From assembly GCA_012839085.1 (NCBI GenBank), contig DUNZ01000014.1, positions 1 through 35,439 on the forward strand: a DNA stretch of 35,439 nucleotides. The letters are read 5' to 3'. The notes beneath the pieces were generated by a model. The model was given only the letters and a program-made list of their open reading frames with translations, searched no databases and was not told where the DNA came from. Within the stretch, counting starts at the first letter, position 1; each line of letters starts with the position of its first letter. This DNA comes from Clostridiales bacterium. GTDB taxonomy: Bacteria > Bacillota > Clostridia > Lachnospirales > Lachnospiraceae. Position numbers and translations under genes: made by a program. Below, one piece after another: positions 7,992-15,438 of this stretch.

Positions 7992-8918
7992 ATGTATTAT
8001 TTCATCATCAATCCAAAATCCAGCTCGGGTAAAGGTATGAAATTTTGGTGGATTGTAAAAGACGAACTAGATAAGAATCATATTTCCTATTCTTCTTCAT
8101 TTACCAAATACCCCGGCCATGCCACGGAACTTGCAAAAGAAGTTTGTAATTCTTCCGAAGGAATTAAAAATATTATTGTTTTAGGTGGAGATGGAACTTT
8201 AAACGAAGTGATAAATGGAATCGATAATTATAAAGAGGTATTGTTAGGATATATACCTTCTGGTTCCAGTAATGATCTAGCTAGAAGTCTTCATATTCCC
8301 AAAGATCCGTTAAAAGCACTGCATAATATTTTAAATCCAAAGAATTTTAAATACTTAGATCATGGAAAGATTACTTTTTTAGATATGGAAAAAAGTCCAA
8401 GAAAATTCTGCTGCTCTAGTGGTATTGGCTATGATGCCAATGTATGCTTTGAAGTACAAGCTTCCACACTGAAGAAAAAACTGAATCGTTTTGGAGCAGG
8501 GAAATTCGTCTATTTTGCTATAGCCATTAAACAAGTTCTTACGATTAAACGACAGGACGCAACAATAACCTTGGACGGTTTGAAGAAAAAAATCTATAAA
8601 AAGGTTCTACTAGTATCACCCATGATTCATCCATATGAAGGTGGTGGACTTCCTATGGCTCCCAAGGCAGATCCCTGCGATGGAAAACTGAGCGTATGCT
8701 TAGTCCATGGTATGAGTCGACTAAGAACCATGATATTATTACCAACGATTATGCTTGGTAAACATATATTGTTTCGTGGTGTTGAACGATTTGAATGTGA
8801 GACCATTGAAATCAAATTTGAAAAACCAGCACCCGTTCATACGGATGGGGAAACACCAGCCATATCCTCACATATCAAAGCCAGTGTTATTCCAGAACAA
8901 ATACGAATGATCTTATAG
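7992..8918 (+). CDS. Diacylglycerol/lipid kinase, DagK/YegS/BmrU family
   Basis: A 308-residue soluble lipid kinase. The N-terminus IINPKSSSGKG is the usual NP-SG-G opening; the nucleotide site GGDGTLNEVING begins at residue 65, followed by IPSGSSNDLARSLHIP, the variant of the GTxNDFAR box. The second lobe (IHPYEGGGLPMAPKADPCDG and VHTDGE near the end) is also conserved. DgkB-type enzymes of Gram-positive bacteria rephosphorylate diacylglycerol released during lipoteichoic acid synthesis, feeding phosphatidate back to phospholipid synthesis; that role is inferred. The start follows AAAGGGAG. The VanZ-like gene follows after 15 nt, so the two are co-transcribed. Confidence 0.9.
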   Translation: MYYFIINPKSSSGKGMKFWWIVKDELDKNHISYSSSFTKYPGHATELAKEVCNSSEGIKNIIVLGGDGTLNEVINGIDNYKEVLLGYIPSGSSNDLARSLHIPKDPLKALHNILNPKNFKYLDHGKITFLDMEKSPRKFCCSSGIGYDANVCFEVQASTLKKKLNRFGAGKFVYFAIAIKQVLTIKRQDATITLDGLKKKIYKKVLLVSPMIHPYEGGGLPMAPKADPCDGKLSVCLVHGMSRLRTMILLPTIMLGKHILFRGVERFECETIEIKFEKPAPVHTDGETPAISSHIKASVIPEQIRMIL

Positions 8919-8933
8919 AAAGAAGGTAGTAAG

Positions 8934-9815
8934 ATGCGAAGACAGTCCCATATCCAAATATCATCCTTAATTGCTTTTTTAAGTATATTAACTATTTTAA
9001 TACAATTTATATGTTATTATTTCTTTGCATCTTTTCTTCTGATTATAGGACTTTCCAGCTTAACAACCATCCTATGTTGTCACATCCTATTGGAAAAATC
9101 ACTTACATATGAATCCTGTTTTAATTATAGTATACTAAATCTCTTCGTAAGTATCATTATTACACTCCTATCCTTCTACGGAAAGGAGAACTCATTTATC
9201 CCTTATACCAATACACTTTGGACTATTGTAGCCATTAACTGGTTGATTCCTAACCTACATTGTTTCCTAAGAAGCATGTTAGAATATGGTACCCGCATAG
9301 AGAATTTTATTAAATATTATAGAAACAGTAGTGCTATATTTATCATATGTTACCTAATCCTACTCATCTATGGTAACTTTTTCAAAGGCTCTTTTCCATG
9401 GGCCTTCCAAGTTTCATTTGAAACGGCTAATTTTACACCCTTGCTATCTATATCGATTTTAATTGAAGACTTTTTGTATGGAGATATCTCACTAAAGGAA
9501 ATTATTGTTTATCTATGCAGCCGTATCCTTATATTTATTCCTTTTGGCTTTTATATTTCAATTCCACTTAGAAAAAAAGCTAAAATCTTAAGAACAATCA
9601 TCTTGCTACTATTACCTGCTTTGATCGAATTCCTTCAGTATTTTATTTATATTGAAAGATGCGATCTTGATGATGTGCTTTATGCTTTCATTGGTGGCCT
9701 ACTTGGTTCCCTACTATTTTTACTGACCAATCTTATTTATCGCTCATTTTCAGGTAGAGATTTTTTAATCAAAGAGAAGGGATATGGATTTTCCACAAGA
9801 TCATTATATTTTTAG
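8934..9815 (+). CDS. VanZ-like family integral membrane protein
   Basis: A 293-residue very hydrophobic protein with an estimated seven or eight membrane spans. The C-terminal half matches VanZ-like proteins: ANFTPLLSI, the ILIFIPFGFYISIPL span, the short LPALIEFLQYF helix and the acidic CDLDDVLYAFIGGLLGSLLF ending. VanZ confers low teicoplanin resistance by an unclear mechanism; most family members have no known role, so no resistance claim is made. The N-terminal half is an additional set of spans that I do not recognise. Start chosen by GAAGGTAGTAAG. Last gene before a strong terminator. Confidence 0.75.
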   Translation: MRRQSHIQISSLIAFLSILTILIQFICYYFFASFLLIIGLSSLTTILCCHILLEKSLTYESCFNYSILNLFVSIIITLLSFYGKENSFIPYTNTLWTIVAINWLIPNLHCFLRSMLEYGTRIENFIKYYRNSSAIFIICYLILLIYGNFFKGSFPWAFQVSFETANFTPLLSISILIEDFLYGDISLKEIIVYLCSRILIFIPFGFYISIPLRKKAKILRTIILLLLPALIEFLQYFIYIERCDLDDVLYAFIGGLLGSLLFLLTNLIYRSFSGRDFLIKEKGYGFSTRSLYF

Positions 9816-9824
9816 ACATAGCTT

Positions 9825-9866
9825 ATGTTGACCTGTTTTTCCAACAATCAGGTCAACATATTTTGT
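9825..9866 (+). terminator. Terminator after the VanZ-like gene
   Basis: ATGTTGACCTG (9825-9835) and CAGGTCAACAT (9849-9859) form a perfect 11-bp stem followed by ATTTTGTTT. Confidence 0.88.
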
Positions 9867-9883
9867 TTACATGACCTTGCTAT

Positions 9884-9940
9884 TTATGTCACTCCAATTT
9901 GTCACTACTTTTTGTCACTACAATTATGTCACTCCAATTT
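9884..9940. repeat. Four-copy TGTCACT short tandem repeat
   Basis: TGTCACT occurs at 9887, 9900, 9913 and 9927 (13-, 13- and 14-nt spacing). The outer units share a longer TTATGTCACTCCAATTT (9884-9900 and 9924-9940). The array lies between the VanZ terminator and the stop codon of the leftward helicase gene, touching that stop. Confidence 0.85.
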
Positions 9941-12357
9941 TAATTCTCATAGTTGTTCCAGAATTCATTTAGATAGTCTTTTATATTAGTACGATTTACA
10001 ATATAATGGGGATACCATTCCCGAGGAAACAAATTATAGTATTGCGGTTTCGTAAACCTATCATCTAACAAGAGAATTGCTCCACGGTCCTCTTTGGTTC
10101 GGATAACTCTTCCAGCCGATTGGAGGACTTTATTCATGCCTTGATAAAGATATGCATAATGAAAACCATTCTTCCCCCGTTCATCAAAATATCCTCGGAA
10201 TAATTCCCTTTCATTACATACCATAGGTAGCCCAGTTCCTACTATGACTACTCCAATTAATCTGTCATTCCTTAAATCAATTCCTTCGCTAAATATTCCT
10301 CCCATAACACAGAAACCAACTTTACTTTTCTTTGGCTCATCCACAAAGGATTCTAAAAAACTCTCTCTTTCTTCTTCACTCATTCCACTACTTTGTACCA
10401 CCAGTCCTTCCAATTCATCCTGAGCCATATCCACAAGAGCCTGCAGCATCTGATAAGAAGGAAAAAAGACCAGATAATTACCAATACGGGCACTGGTAAA
10501 ATCTTTAATATAATTAAGGATTAATCGATATTCCTTCTTATTTCGTCTGGTATACTTGCTACTAACATCATTTCCAATAAGTATTAAGCGATTTTCTGGC
10601 GGAAAGGCAGATGGAGCATAAATGGCGTAATCTTCCTCTGTCCCACCCAATTGCTCCTTATAATACTGAATTGGGAGCAAGGTAGCTGAAAACAAGATGG
10701 TACTCCTAGCCCGTTCCATACAAATACGCAAGTTGCTAGAAGGATCCATACATTGAAGTTTAACGCGAAATTTATCCTGGTCATCATAATCCGTATAGAT
10801 GGTGTATTTTTCGTCTTGTATTTCATACATACTGATAAAATGACGTAGGTCCAAATAAAATCGCAACACTTCTTCTTTACCATCTTCTAATGTATTTTCC
10901 TGAAGAAAGAGCTCATATTCGGACATAAGCCTTAATAAATGCATATAAAAGTCGTCCAGATTTTCCAAAATCTCAAATTCATCGCATTCTCTCCGCAATT
11001 TTAATAAGTCTCGATTACACTGATCCAATTGTTTTACCAAGGCAGAGCTTTTTCCCTTAACTAAACTTTTTATTTCTAAAAAACTATCCTTATAAAGGAT
11101 GGCACTATACATTTCTCTTGCACGATCTACTAGGTTATGGGCTTCATCAATCAAAAAGATATAATCATTCTGCTTTTCATTAGAGAAAAACCTTCTTAAA
11201 TAAACATTGGGATCAAAAACATAGTTATAATCACAGACAATTGCGTCAGCCCATAAGGTAACATCCAGGCACATTTCAAAAGGACAGACAGAATGTTTTT
11301 CAGCGTATGCCATAATCAATTCTCTAGTTATCTCATTTTCATTGGTCAACAAATCAAACACTGCATCGTTTACCCTGTCAAAATGACCCTTTGCCCTAAC
11401 ACAAGACCCGGGATTACAATCTGGTTTATCAAGAATACAAATTTTTTCTTTCGCCGTTATGGTAACCACTTTAAAGGGTAATCCCCCTTTGATCAAAAGT
11501 CCGAAGGTATCCTCTGCAACGGTTCTTGTGATGGTTTTGGCAGTCAAATAAAATATTTTATCAGCCAAACCTTCACCCATGGCCTTTACGGAAGGAAAAA
11601 CAGTAGATATTGTTTTTCCTACTCCCGTAGGTGCTTCAATAAATAAATTTTTCTTCCTCAAAATTGTTTTATAGACCCCGGTAACCAGTTCTTTCTGGCC
11701 TTCTCGGTACTCAAAAGGAAAATCTGTTTCTTTGATAGACTGATTACGCTTTTCATTCCAACCGATCTGCCAAGCAGCCCATTTCCCATACTCCTTGATT
11801 AAATCGTGAAACCAATCAGACAAATCTTTATAATCAAAGTTCTCCTCGAAGTACTTTAAATTTTCTGTCTCTAGATTACAATAAGTCAAACGAATTCCAA
11901 TTCTGTCATAGTCATAATTACTAGCATAGATATAGGCATAGCACATAGCCTGTGCTCGGTGAACACCAATAGGGGAATCCAAATGAGAAAGTTCCATATA
12001 GACCCCCTTAATTTCATCTATGATAATGCTAGGGAGTTCTTCCCTTTCTTCATCGAATAGGAGCATAGAAAAGTCATCTTCATCCATAGGAGTGTTATGG
12101 ATGACCCCATCTGCCCTTCCTTCCACTGTTATCTCAAAGTTGATTCCGTCTCTTTCCATTGGCAAAGTGATACTAAGGGGTAACTCGGCAGTGTAATTGG
12201 AACCCATGCTCTTTTGTATCTTCCGATGAATCCTACTGCCAGCCTGCATAGCTTCACCGTCACTTCTGGTTCTGGTATTATTTAAATCTCCTGATTTTAA
12301 GATAAATTCAACCAGATTTCGGACAGATACTTTTATGTTATATGCCGCTCTCTCCAT
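9940..12357 (-). CDS. XPD/DinG-type iron-sulfur DNA helicase with N-terminal Cas4-like PD-(D/E)XK domain
   Basis: ATG at 12357 follows a perfect TAAGGAGGAAG; the track start nine codons upstream lacks this, so 805 residues. The N-terminal part (about 1-210) looks like a PD-(D/E)XK nuclease: GRADGV supplies an Asp, IIIDEIKG the E-x-K pair, and HRAQAMCYAYIY a motif IV-like Gln/Tyr. Then a superfamily 2 helicase: Walker A EAPTGVGKT, four iron-sulfur-type cysteines between ICILDKPDCNPGSC and SVCPFEMC, the DEAH box LIDEAHNLVDRA and motif VI QSAGRVIRTKEDRGAILLLD. XPD/DinG helicases unwind 5'-3' with DNA ends or damage as substrates. Several clostridia carry such fusions; a role in repair is inferred. 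No cas genes are nearby. Confidence 0.85.
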   Translation of the reverse strand: MERAAYNIKVSVRNLVEFILKSGDLNNTRTRSDGEAMQAGSRIHRKIQKSMGSNYTAELPLSITLPMERDGINFEITVEGRADGVIHNTPMDEDDFSMLLFDEEREELPSIIIDEIKGVYMELSHLDSPIGVHRAQAMCYAYIYASNYDYDRIGIRLTYCNLETENLKYFEENFDYKDLSDWFHDLIKEYGKWAAWQIGWNEKRNQSIKETDFPFEYREGQKELVTGVYKTILRKKNLFIEAPTGVGKTISTVFPSVKAMGEGLADKIFYLTAKTITRTVAEDTFGLLIKGGLPFKVVTITAKEKICILDKPDCNPGSCVRAKGHFDRVNDAVFDLLTNENEITRELIMAYAEKHSVCPFEMCLDVTLWADAIVCDYNYVFDPNVYLRRFFSNEKQNDYIFLIDEAHNLVDRAREMYSAILYKDSFLEIKSLVKGKSSALVKQLDQCNRDLLKLRRECDEFEILENLDDFYMHLLRLMSEYELFLQENTLEDGKEEVLRFYLDLRHFISMYEIQDEKYTIYTDYDDQDKFRVKLQCMDPSSNLRICMERARSTILFSATLLPIQYYKEQLGGTEEDYAIYAPSAFPPENRLILIGNDVSSKYTRRNKKEYRLILNYIKDFTSARIGNYLVFFPSYQMLQALVDMAQDELEGLVVQSSGMSEEERESFLESFVDEPKKSKVGFCVMGGIFSEGIDLRNDRLIGVVIVGTGLPMVCNERELFRGYFDERGKNGFHYAYLYQGMNKVLQSAGRVIRTKEDRGAILLLDDRFTKPQYYNLFPREWYPHYIVNRTNIKDYLNEFWNNYEN

Positions 12358-12374
12358 AACTTCCTCCTTAATAT

Positions 12375-12419
12375 CAAAAAACACATCCTAATACGAAATT
12401 ATATCATACTAAGATGTGT
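12375..12419 (-). terminator. Terminator of the small charged-protein gene, with a promoter -10 in its loop
   Basis: Arms 12381-12393 and 12407-12419 pair over 13 bp including two G-U wobbles, followed on the minus strand by TTTTTTG. The loop-side sequence TGATATAAT (12398-12406) is a perfect extended -10 about 40 nt before the helicase start, so the same DNA probably ends one transcript and starts the next. Confidence 0.75.
12398..12406 (-). promoter_or_regulatory. Extended -10 promoter of the helicase gene
   Basis: TGATATAAT on the minus strand, with only a weak TTAAAT in the -35 position. It lies inside the terminator hairpin described above, and a transcript would begin within the right arm. 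Confidence 0.5.
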
Positions 12420-12465
12420 TATTTAAGCAATATTTTTAATTTACAAAACAATTGTTCTCTAACTT

Positions 12466-12831
12466 TTAATCAAAATAATCCATATCATCATCTAATAGAC
12501 CGTATTCATAATTCTTGGTCCAATCCTTACCGGCTGGCCTTCTTTGCTTTACTACTGGCCTCTTGGGCCTTTCCATTTCTTCTTCATACATCTTTCTTTT
12601 CTTGACCTTCTTTTCCCGTTCAATTCTCTTTAGTGTCTCTAGTTTGTCTAGATGCTCTAATTCCATAGAGACCAAATCATCATAGGTTGCTTCATCCGAG
12701 CTGTAATTTTGCTTATTCCCTTGCATTCTGCTTGTCTCTTTCATATCCTTCTTAAAACTACCTTCTCTACCACCATTTTTTTCATAATTATTTGGTATAT
12801 TATTTTTCTCATTTAGTCTGGCTGTAGACAC
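12466..12831 (-). CDS. Hypothetical small charged protein
   Basis: I do not recognise a family. The track start (ATG 12846) has no ribosome site and contains GGAGGGG in its own first codons; that sequence fits a GTG at 12831 six bases downstream, giving 121 residues. The protein has no membrane span or Cys pair. It has an Asn/Lys/Glu-rich N-terminal third, a probable helical segment with many Glu, Leu and Lys (LVSMELEHLDKLETLKRIE), a very basic KKVKKRKMYEEEMERPKRP stretch, and an acidic tail YGLLDDDMDYFD. The pattern suggests an intrinsically disordered or nucleic-acid/protein-binding adaptor, but that is inference. It has its own promoter and terminator. Confidence 0.6.
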   Translation of the reverse strand: MSTARLNEKNNIPNNYEKNGGREGSFKKDMKETSRMQGNKQNYSSDEATYDDLVSMELEHLDKLETLKRIEREKKVKKRKMYEEEMERPKRPVVKQRRPAGKDWTKNYEYGLLDDDMDYFD

Positions 12832-12879
12832 CAAATACCCCTCCATTGTTACTAAAATATATAAGATTGATACGTTTTT

Positions 12880-12907
12880 ATTTTATGATATTTTGCCATA
12901 AAGTCAA
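12880..12907 (-). promoter_or_regulatory. Promoter of the small charged-protein gene
   Basis: Minus-strand TTGACT (12902-12907), 16-nt spacer, TAAAAT (12880-12885), about 49 nt before the GTG start. Confidence 0.5.
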
Positions 12908-12951
12908 TATGATTTTTTAACTTTTTTTATCAAATTAATCATAATTATACC

Positions 12952-13011
12952 TTGCTTTTTTCACCTCAATCTGGTACATTCTACTTATATTCCCCTAGAT
13001 ACTTATAGGGG
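12952..13011 (+). promoter_or_regulatory. Promoter and leader hairpin of the DUF1292 gene
   Basis: TTGCTT (12952-12957), 17-nt spacer, TACATT (12975-12980) preceded by TGG (extended -10). The transcribed leader then holds CCCCTA-N8-TAGGGG (12992-13011), a short GC-rich stem ahead of the ribosome site. Confidence 0.55.
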
Positions 13012-13037
13012 TAAATTATAAAAAGTGAGGTAGTATT

Positions 13038-13394
13038 ATGAGCGAACACATTCACAACGAAGATTGCGGTTGCGGACATGATTATGAATATGATTCTATT
13101 ACATTATCATTGGATGACGGTACAGAGTTAAACTGCATTATATTAGATATTTTCTCTGTTCAAGGCAAGGATTATATTGCACTGGTTGCTGAAGATAGCG
13201 AAGACGAAGACGATAATGTATTTTTATATCGTTTTATCCAGGAAGAAGATGGAGAGCCGCAATTATTAAACATCGAAGACGATGATGAATTTGAAGCTGT
13301 TGCAGATGCTTTCGAAGAAATGTTGGATGAACAAGAATTTGATGAAATGTTCGATGATGAGGATTTCGATGATTTAGAAGACGACGAAGAATAA
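13038..13394 (+). CDS. DUF1292 domain-containing acidic protein
   Basis: 118 residues. The core DSITLSLDDGTELNCIILDIF followed by YIALVAEDSEDEDDNVFLYRF is the DUF1292 (YrzB-like) pattern, a small beta-rich domain of unknown function common in Firmicutes, often beside yrrK/ruvX; those genes are absent here. Two features stand out: an N-terminal His/Cys cluster HIHNEDCGCGHD that could bind a metal, and an extremely acidic C-terminus (about 40 residues mostly Asp, Glu and Phe). The start follows AAGTGAGG. Single-gene unit between its own promoter and a strong terminator. Confidence 0.85.
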   Translation: MSEHIHNEDCGCGHDYEYDSITLSLDDGTELNCIILDIFSVQGKDYIALVAEDSEDEDDNVFLYRFIQEEDGEPQLLNIEDDDEFEAVADAFEEMLDEQEFDEMFDDEDFDDLEDDEE

Positions 13395-13484
13395 GTCACC
13401 GTACAATTACAAAAGATTAATATACATGGAATAACATATAGATAAAGTATAAATTAAATTACTTCTTATGTATATAAAATAAAG

Positions 13485-13555
13485 CCGATCTTTCCATTAA
13501 CTCTACTCTTACTAGCCTTATAGTAAGCTAAAGATTAATGAAAAGATCGGTTTTT
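13485..13555. terminator. Long two-part bidirectional terminator
   Basis: Outer arms 13485-13500 and 13535-13550 pair over 16 bp with one mismatch; an inner perfect stem CTTACTA/TAGTAAG (13508-13514, 13521-13527) closes a 6-nt loop. TTTTT follows on the plus strand and a T-rich tract on the minus strand, so it serves both DUF1292 and the converging helicase operon. Confidence 0.9.
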
Positions 13556-13570
13556 CTCTGTGACCATAGA

Positions 13571-15412
13571 TTATCTTTCCCTTTGCTTGGATATAATCTC
13601 TTCTATAAACCTTGAACGTTGCATGACCTTATTATAGCGTTCTTTGGCATTCAAAATTACTAAATATTCTTTGGCTCTGGTCATAGCTACATAAAAAAGC
13701 CTTCGTTCTTCTTCAATATCCGCAGGTAAAACTGCCTTTTTATGAGGTGTAATTCCTTCACTAGCATCCATAATATATACTACTTTAAATTCAAGCCCCT
13801 TGGAACTATGCATTGTAGCTATGGTAATACTGTCATTGTCTTTGTTATCATTTTCAAATTGTTTCTTTAGCTCTTCTTTATACTCCTCCATATGAGCAAA
13901 CCAACTTTCATAATTTTGAAATGGCCTAGCATCTTCCTGTAGCTCATCTAGTAGATCAATTAAATCCTCTAGCTTAATTCTTCTTTGCTCTGCATATTCC
14001 CTAAGATAGTCCTCATATCCAATGCCTCTTCTTATATAATTGATGGCTGCAAAAGGAGTCATATCAGATAAAAGGGCAAGATCATACTCTAACTGATCAA
14101 TACGCTCTAACATCCAATACTTATCTTCATAATAATCCTTAACCCCATCCAAATCCACCTGAGGTGTATCAAAACAGTCCCTGCTGATATAGCGCTTAGG
14201 ACGATTGATGATTTGAAGGAAGAGTCTTCGATCACACTGTCCCATGGATATTTTTATATAAGAGATAATATCCAATGCAATCCAATGTTCATAAATATTG
14301 GGAAGTCCATCTCTAATTTTAAAGGAGATATTATATTCCATTAGTTTATGAACTAAGGCTCCAGAACCAGAGTTGGTACGAATAAGAATTGCCATATCAG
14401 ATAGTGGTATTCCTGCTTTGTTTTTCATCAAAATATCATTTACTAATCCCTGATTTTCCAAGGAAAGGGTCTCATATTGATGCAAGGTAACCTGAGGTCC
14501 CTTCTCTTTGACCGTATGTACTTTCTTGGGAAAGCGATTTTCATTATGCATAATCAGCATATTGGCTGCTTCAACAATATTGGCAGTCGATCTGTAATTA
14601 ACATTTAATAAAATCTGCTTACACTCCGGATAATCCTTAGGGAAATTTAGCATGATTTCTGGTTTTGCTCCACGAAAACGGTAGATAGACTGATCATCAT
14701 CTCCCACAACAAAAAGGTTGTTCCTGGGAGCCGCAAGCATACGAATGACCTCATATTGTACCATATTGATGTCTTGAAATTCATCAATTAATATATATTG
14801 GAATTTATCTTGCCAAAGTTTCAAAATATCTTTTCGCTGGGAAAGGAGCTGATGGCTTAAAACTAACATATCATCAAAGTCAATTAAATTTGATTTCCTT
14901 AAGCTTCGATCATAGTCTATATAAATTTTACGAAAGATTTCATCAGGACAAGCAGCCGAATAGTAATTGGAAATATTGATTCGATTTCCCTTGACCAAAC
15001 TAATCTCAGAAACCAAGTCTGAGATAAACTCTTTCTCGTCCTCATATTCTAAATGCATCCGATGAATAATCTCCCTTAGTAATTGGAGTTTTATTTCTTC
15101 CCGGACTATATTATTGGAATTTAAATGATAGGCAACTTTCAGAATTGTAAAAAACACAGCATGAAATGTACCAAAATTGACACGGGTATGGCTTAATTTC
15201 ATCATTTTTAGAAATCGTTCTTTCATCTCATTGGCTGCTGCCTTAGTAAAAGTGATTACTAGAATCTTATCCTCTGGGATATGATATTGTTCTATAAGAT
15301 GTCTGGTCCGCTCTGTGATAACCAGAGTTTTCCCTGATCCAGGACCGGCCAAAACAAGCATAGGGCCGTCCTTATGTAGGACAGCCTTATGTTGAGACTG
15401 ATTCATTTGCAT
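13571..15412 (-). CDS. UvrD/PcrA-like superfamily 1 DNA helicase
   Basis: The track begins at a TTG; ATG 15412 follows AGGAGT by 9 nt, giving 613 residues. All SF1A motifs are seen in order: Q-motif MNQSQHKAV, Walker A LAGPGSGKT, TFTKAAANEMKER, the DEFQD box ILIDEFQDINMVQYEVI, VGDDDQSIYRFRGA, NYRSTANIV, TMHSSKGLEFKVVYI and FYVAMTRAKEYLVI. These enzymes unwind DNA 3'-5' in mismatch and excision repair or when removing RecA. It is about 100 residues shorter than typical PcrA/UvrD and ends soon after motif VI, lacking the C-terminal RNA-polymerase-binding Tudor-like region, so it is probably an accessory helicase. It starts 26 nt after gltX and is co-transcribed with it. Confidence 0.92.
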   Translation of the reverse strand: MQMNQSQHKAVLHKDGPMLVLAGPGSGKTLVITERTRHLIEQYHIPEDKILVITFTKAAANEMKERFLKMMKLSHTRVNFGTFHAVFFTILKVAYHLNSNNIVREEIKLQLLREIIHRMHLEYEDEKEFISDLVSEISLVKGNRINISNYYSAACPDEIFRKIYIDYDRSLRKSNLIDFDDMLVLSHQLLSQRKDILKLWQDKFQYILIDEFQDINMVQYEVIRMLAAPRNNLFVVGDDDQSIYRFRGAKPEIMLNFPKDYPECKQILLNVNYRSTANIVEAANMLIMHNENRFPKKVHTVKEKGPQVTLHQYETLSLENQGLVNDILMKNKAGIPLSDMAILIRTNSGSGALVHKLMEYNISFKIRDGLPNIYEHWIALDIISYIKISMGQCDRRLFLQIINRPKRYISRDCFDTPQVDLDGVKDYYEDKYWMLERIDQLEYDLALLSDMTPFAAINYIRRGIGYEDYLREYAEQRRIKLEDLIDLLDELQEDARPFQNYESWFAHMEEYKEELKKQFENDNKDNDSITIATMHSSKGLEFKVVYIMDASEGITPHKKAVLPADIEEERRLFYVAMTRAKEYLVILNAKERYNKVMQRSRFIEEIISKQRER

Positions 15413-15438
15413 ATAATATTTACTCCTGACCAACAAAA

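Noticed and set aside
9884-9940. CRISPR-like array for the TGTCACT repeats
   Set aside because: The repeat is 7 nt with 6-7-nt gaps, far too short, and no cas genes are present.
13172-13399. 75-aa Ser-rich minus-strand ORF
   Set aside because: Its Ser/Ser-Lys repeats are the reverse complement of the Asp/Glu codons of the DUF1292 acidic tail.
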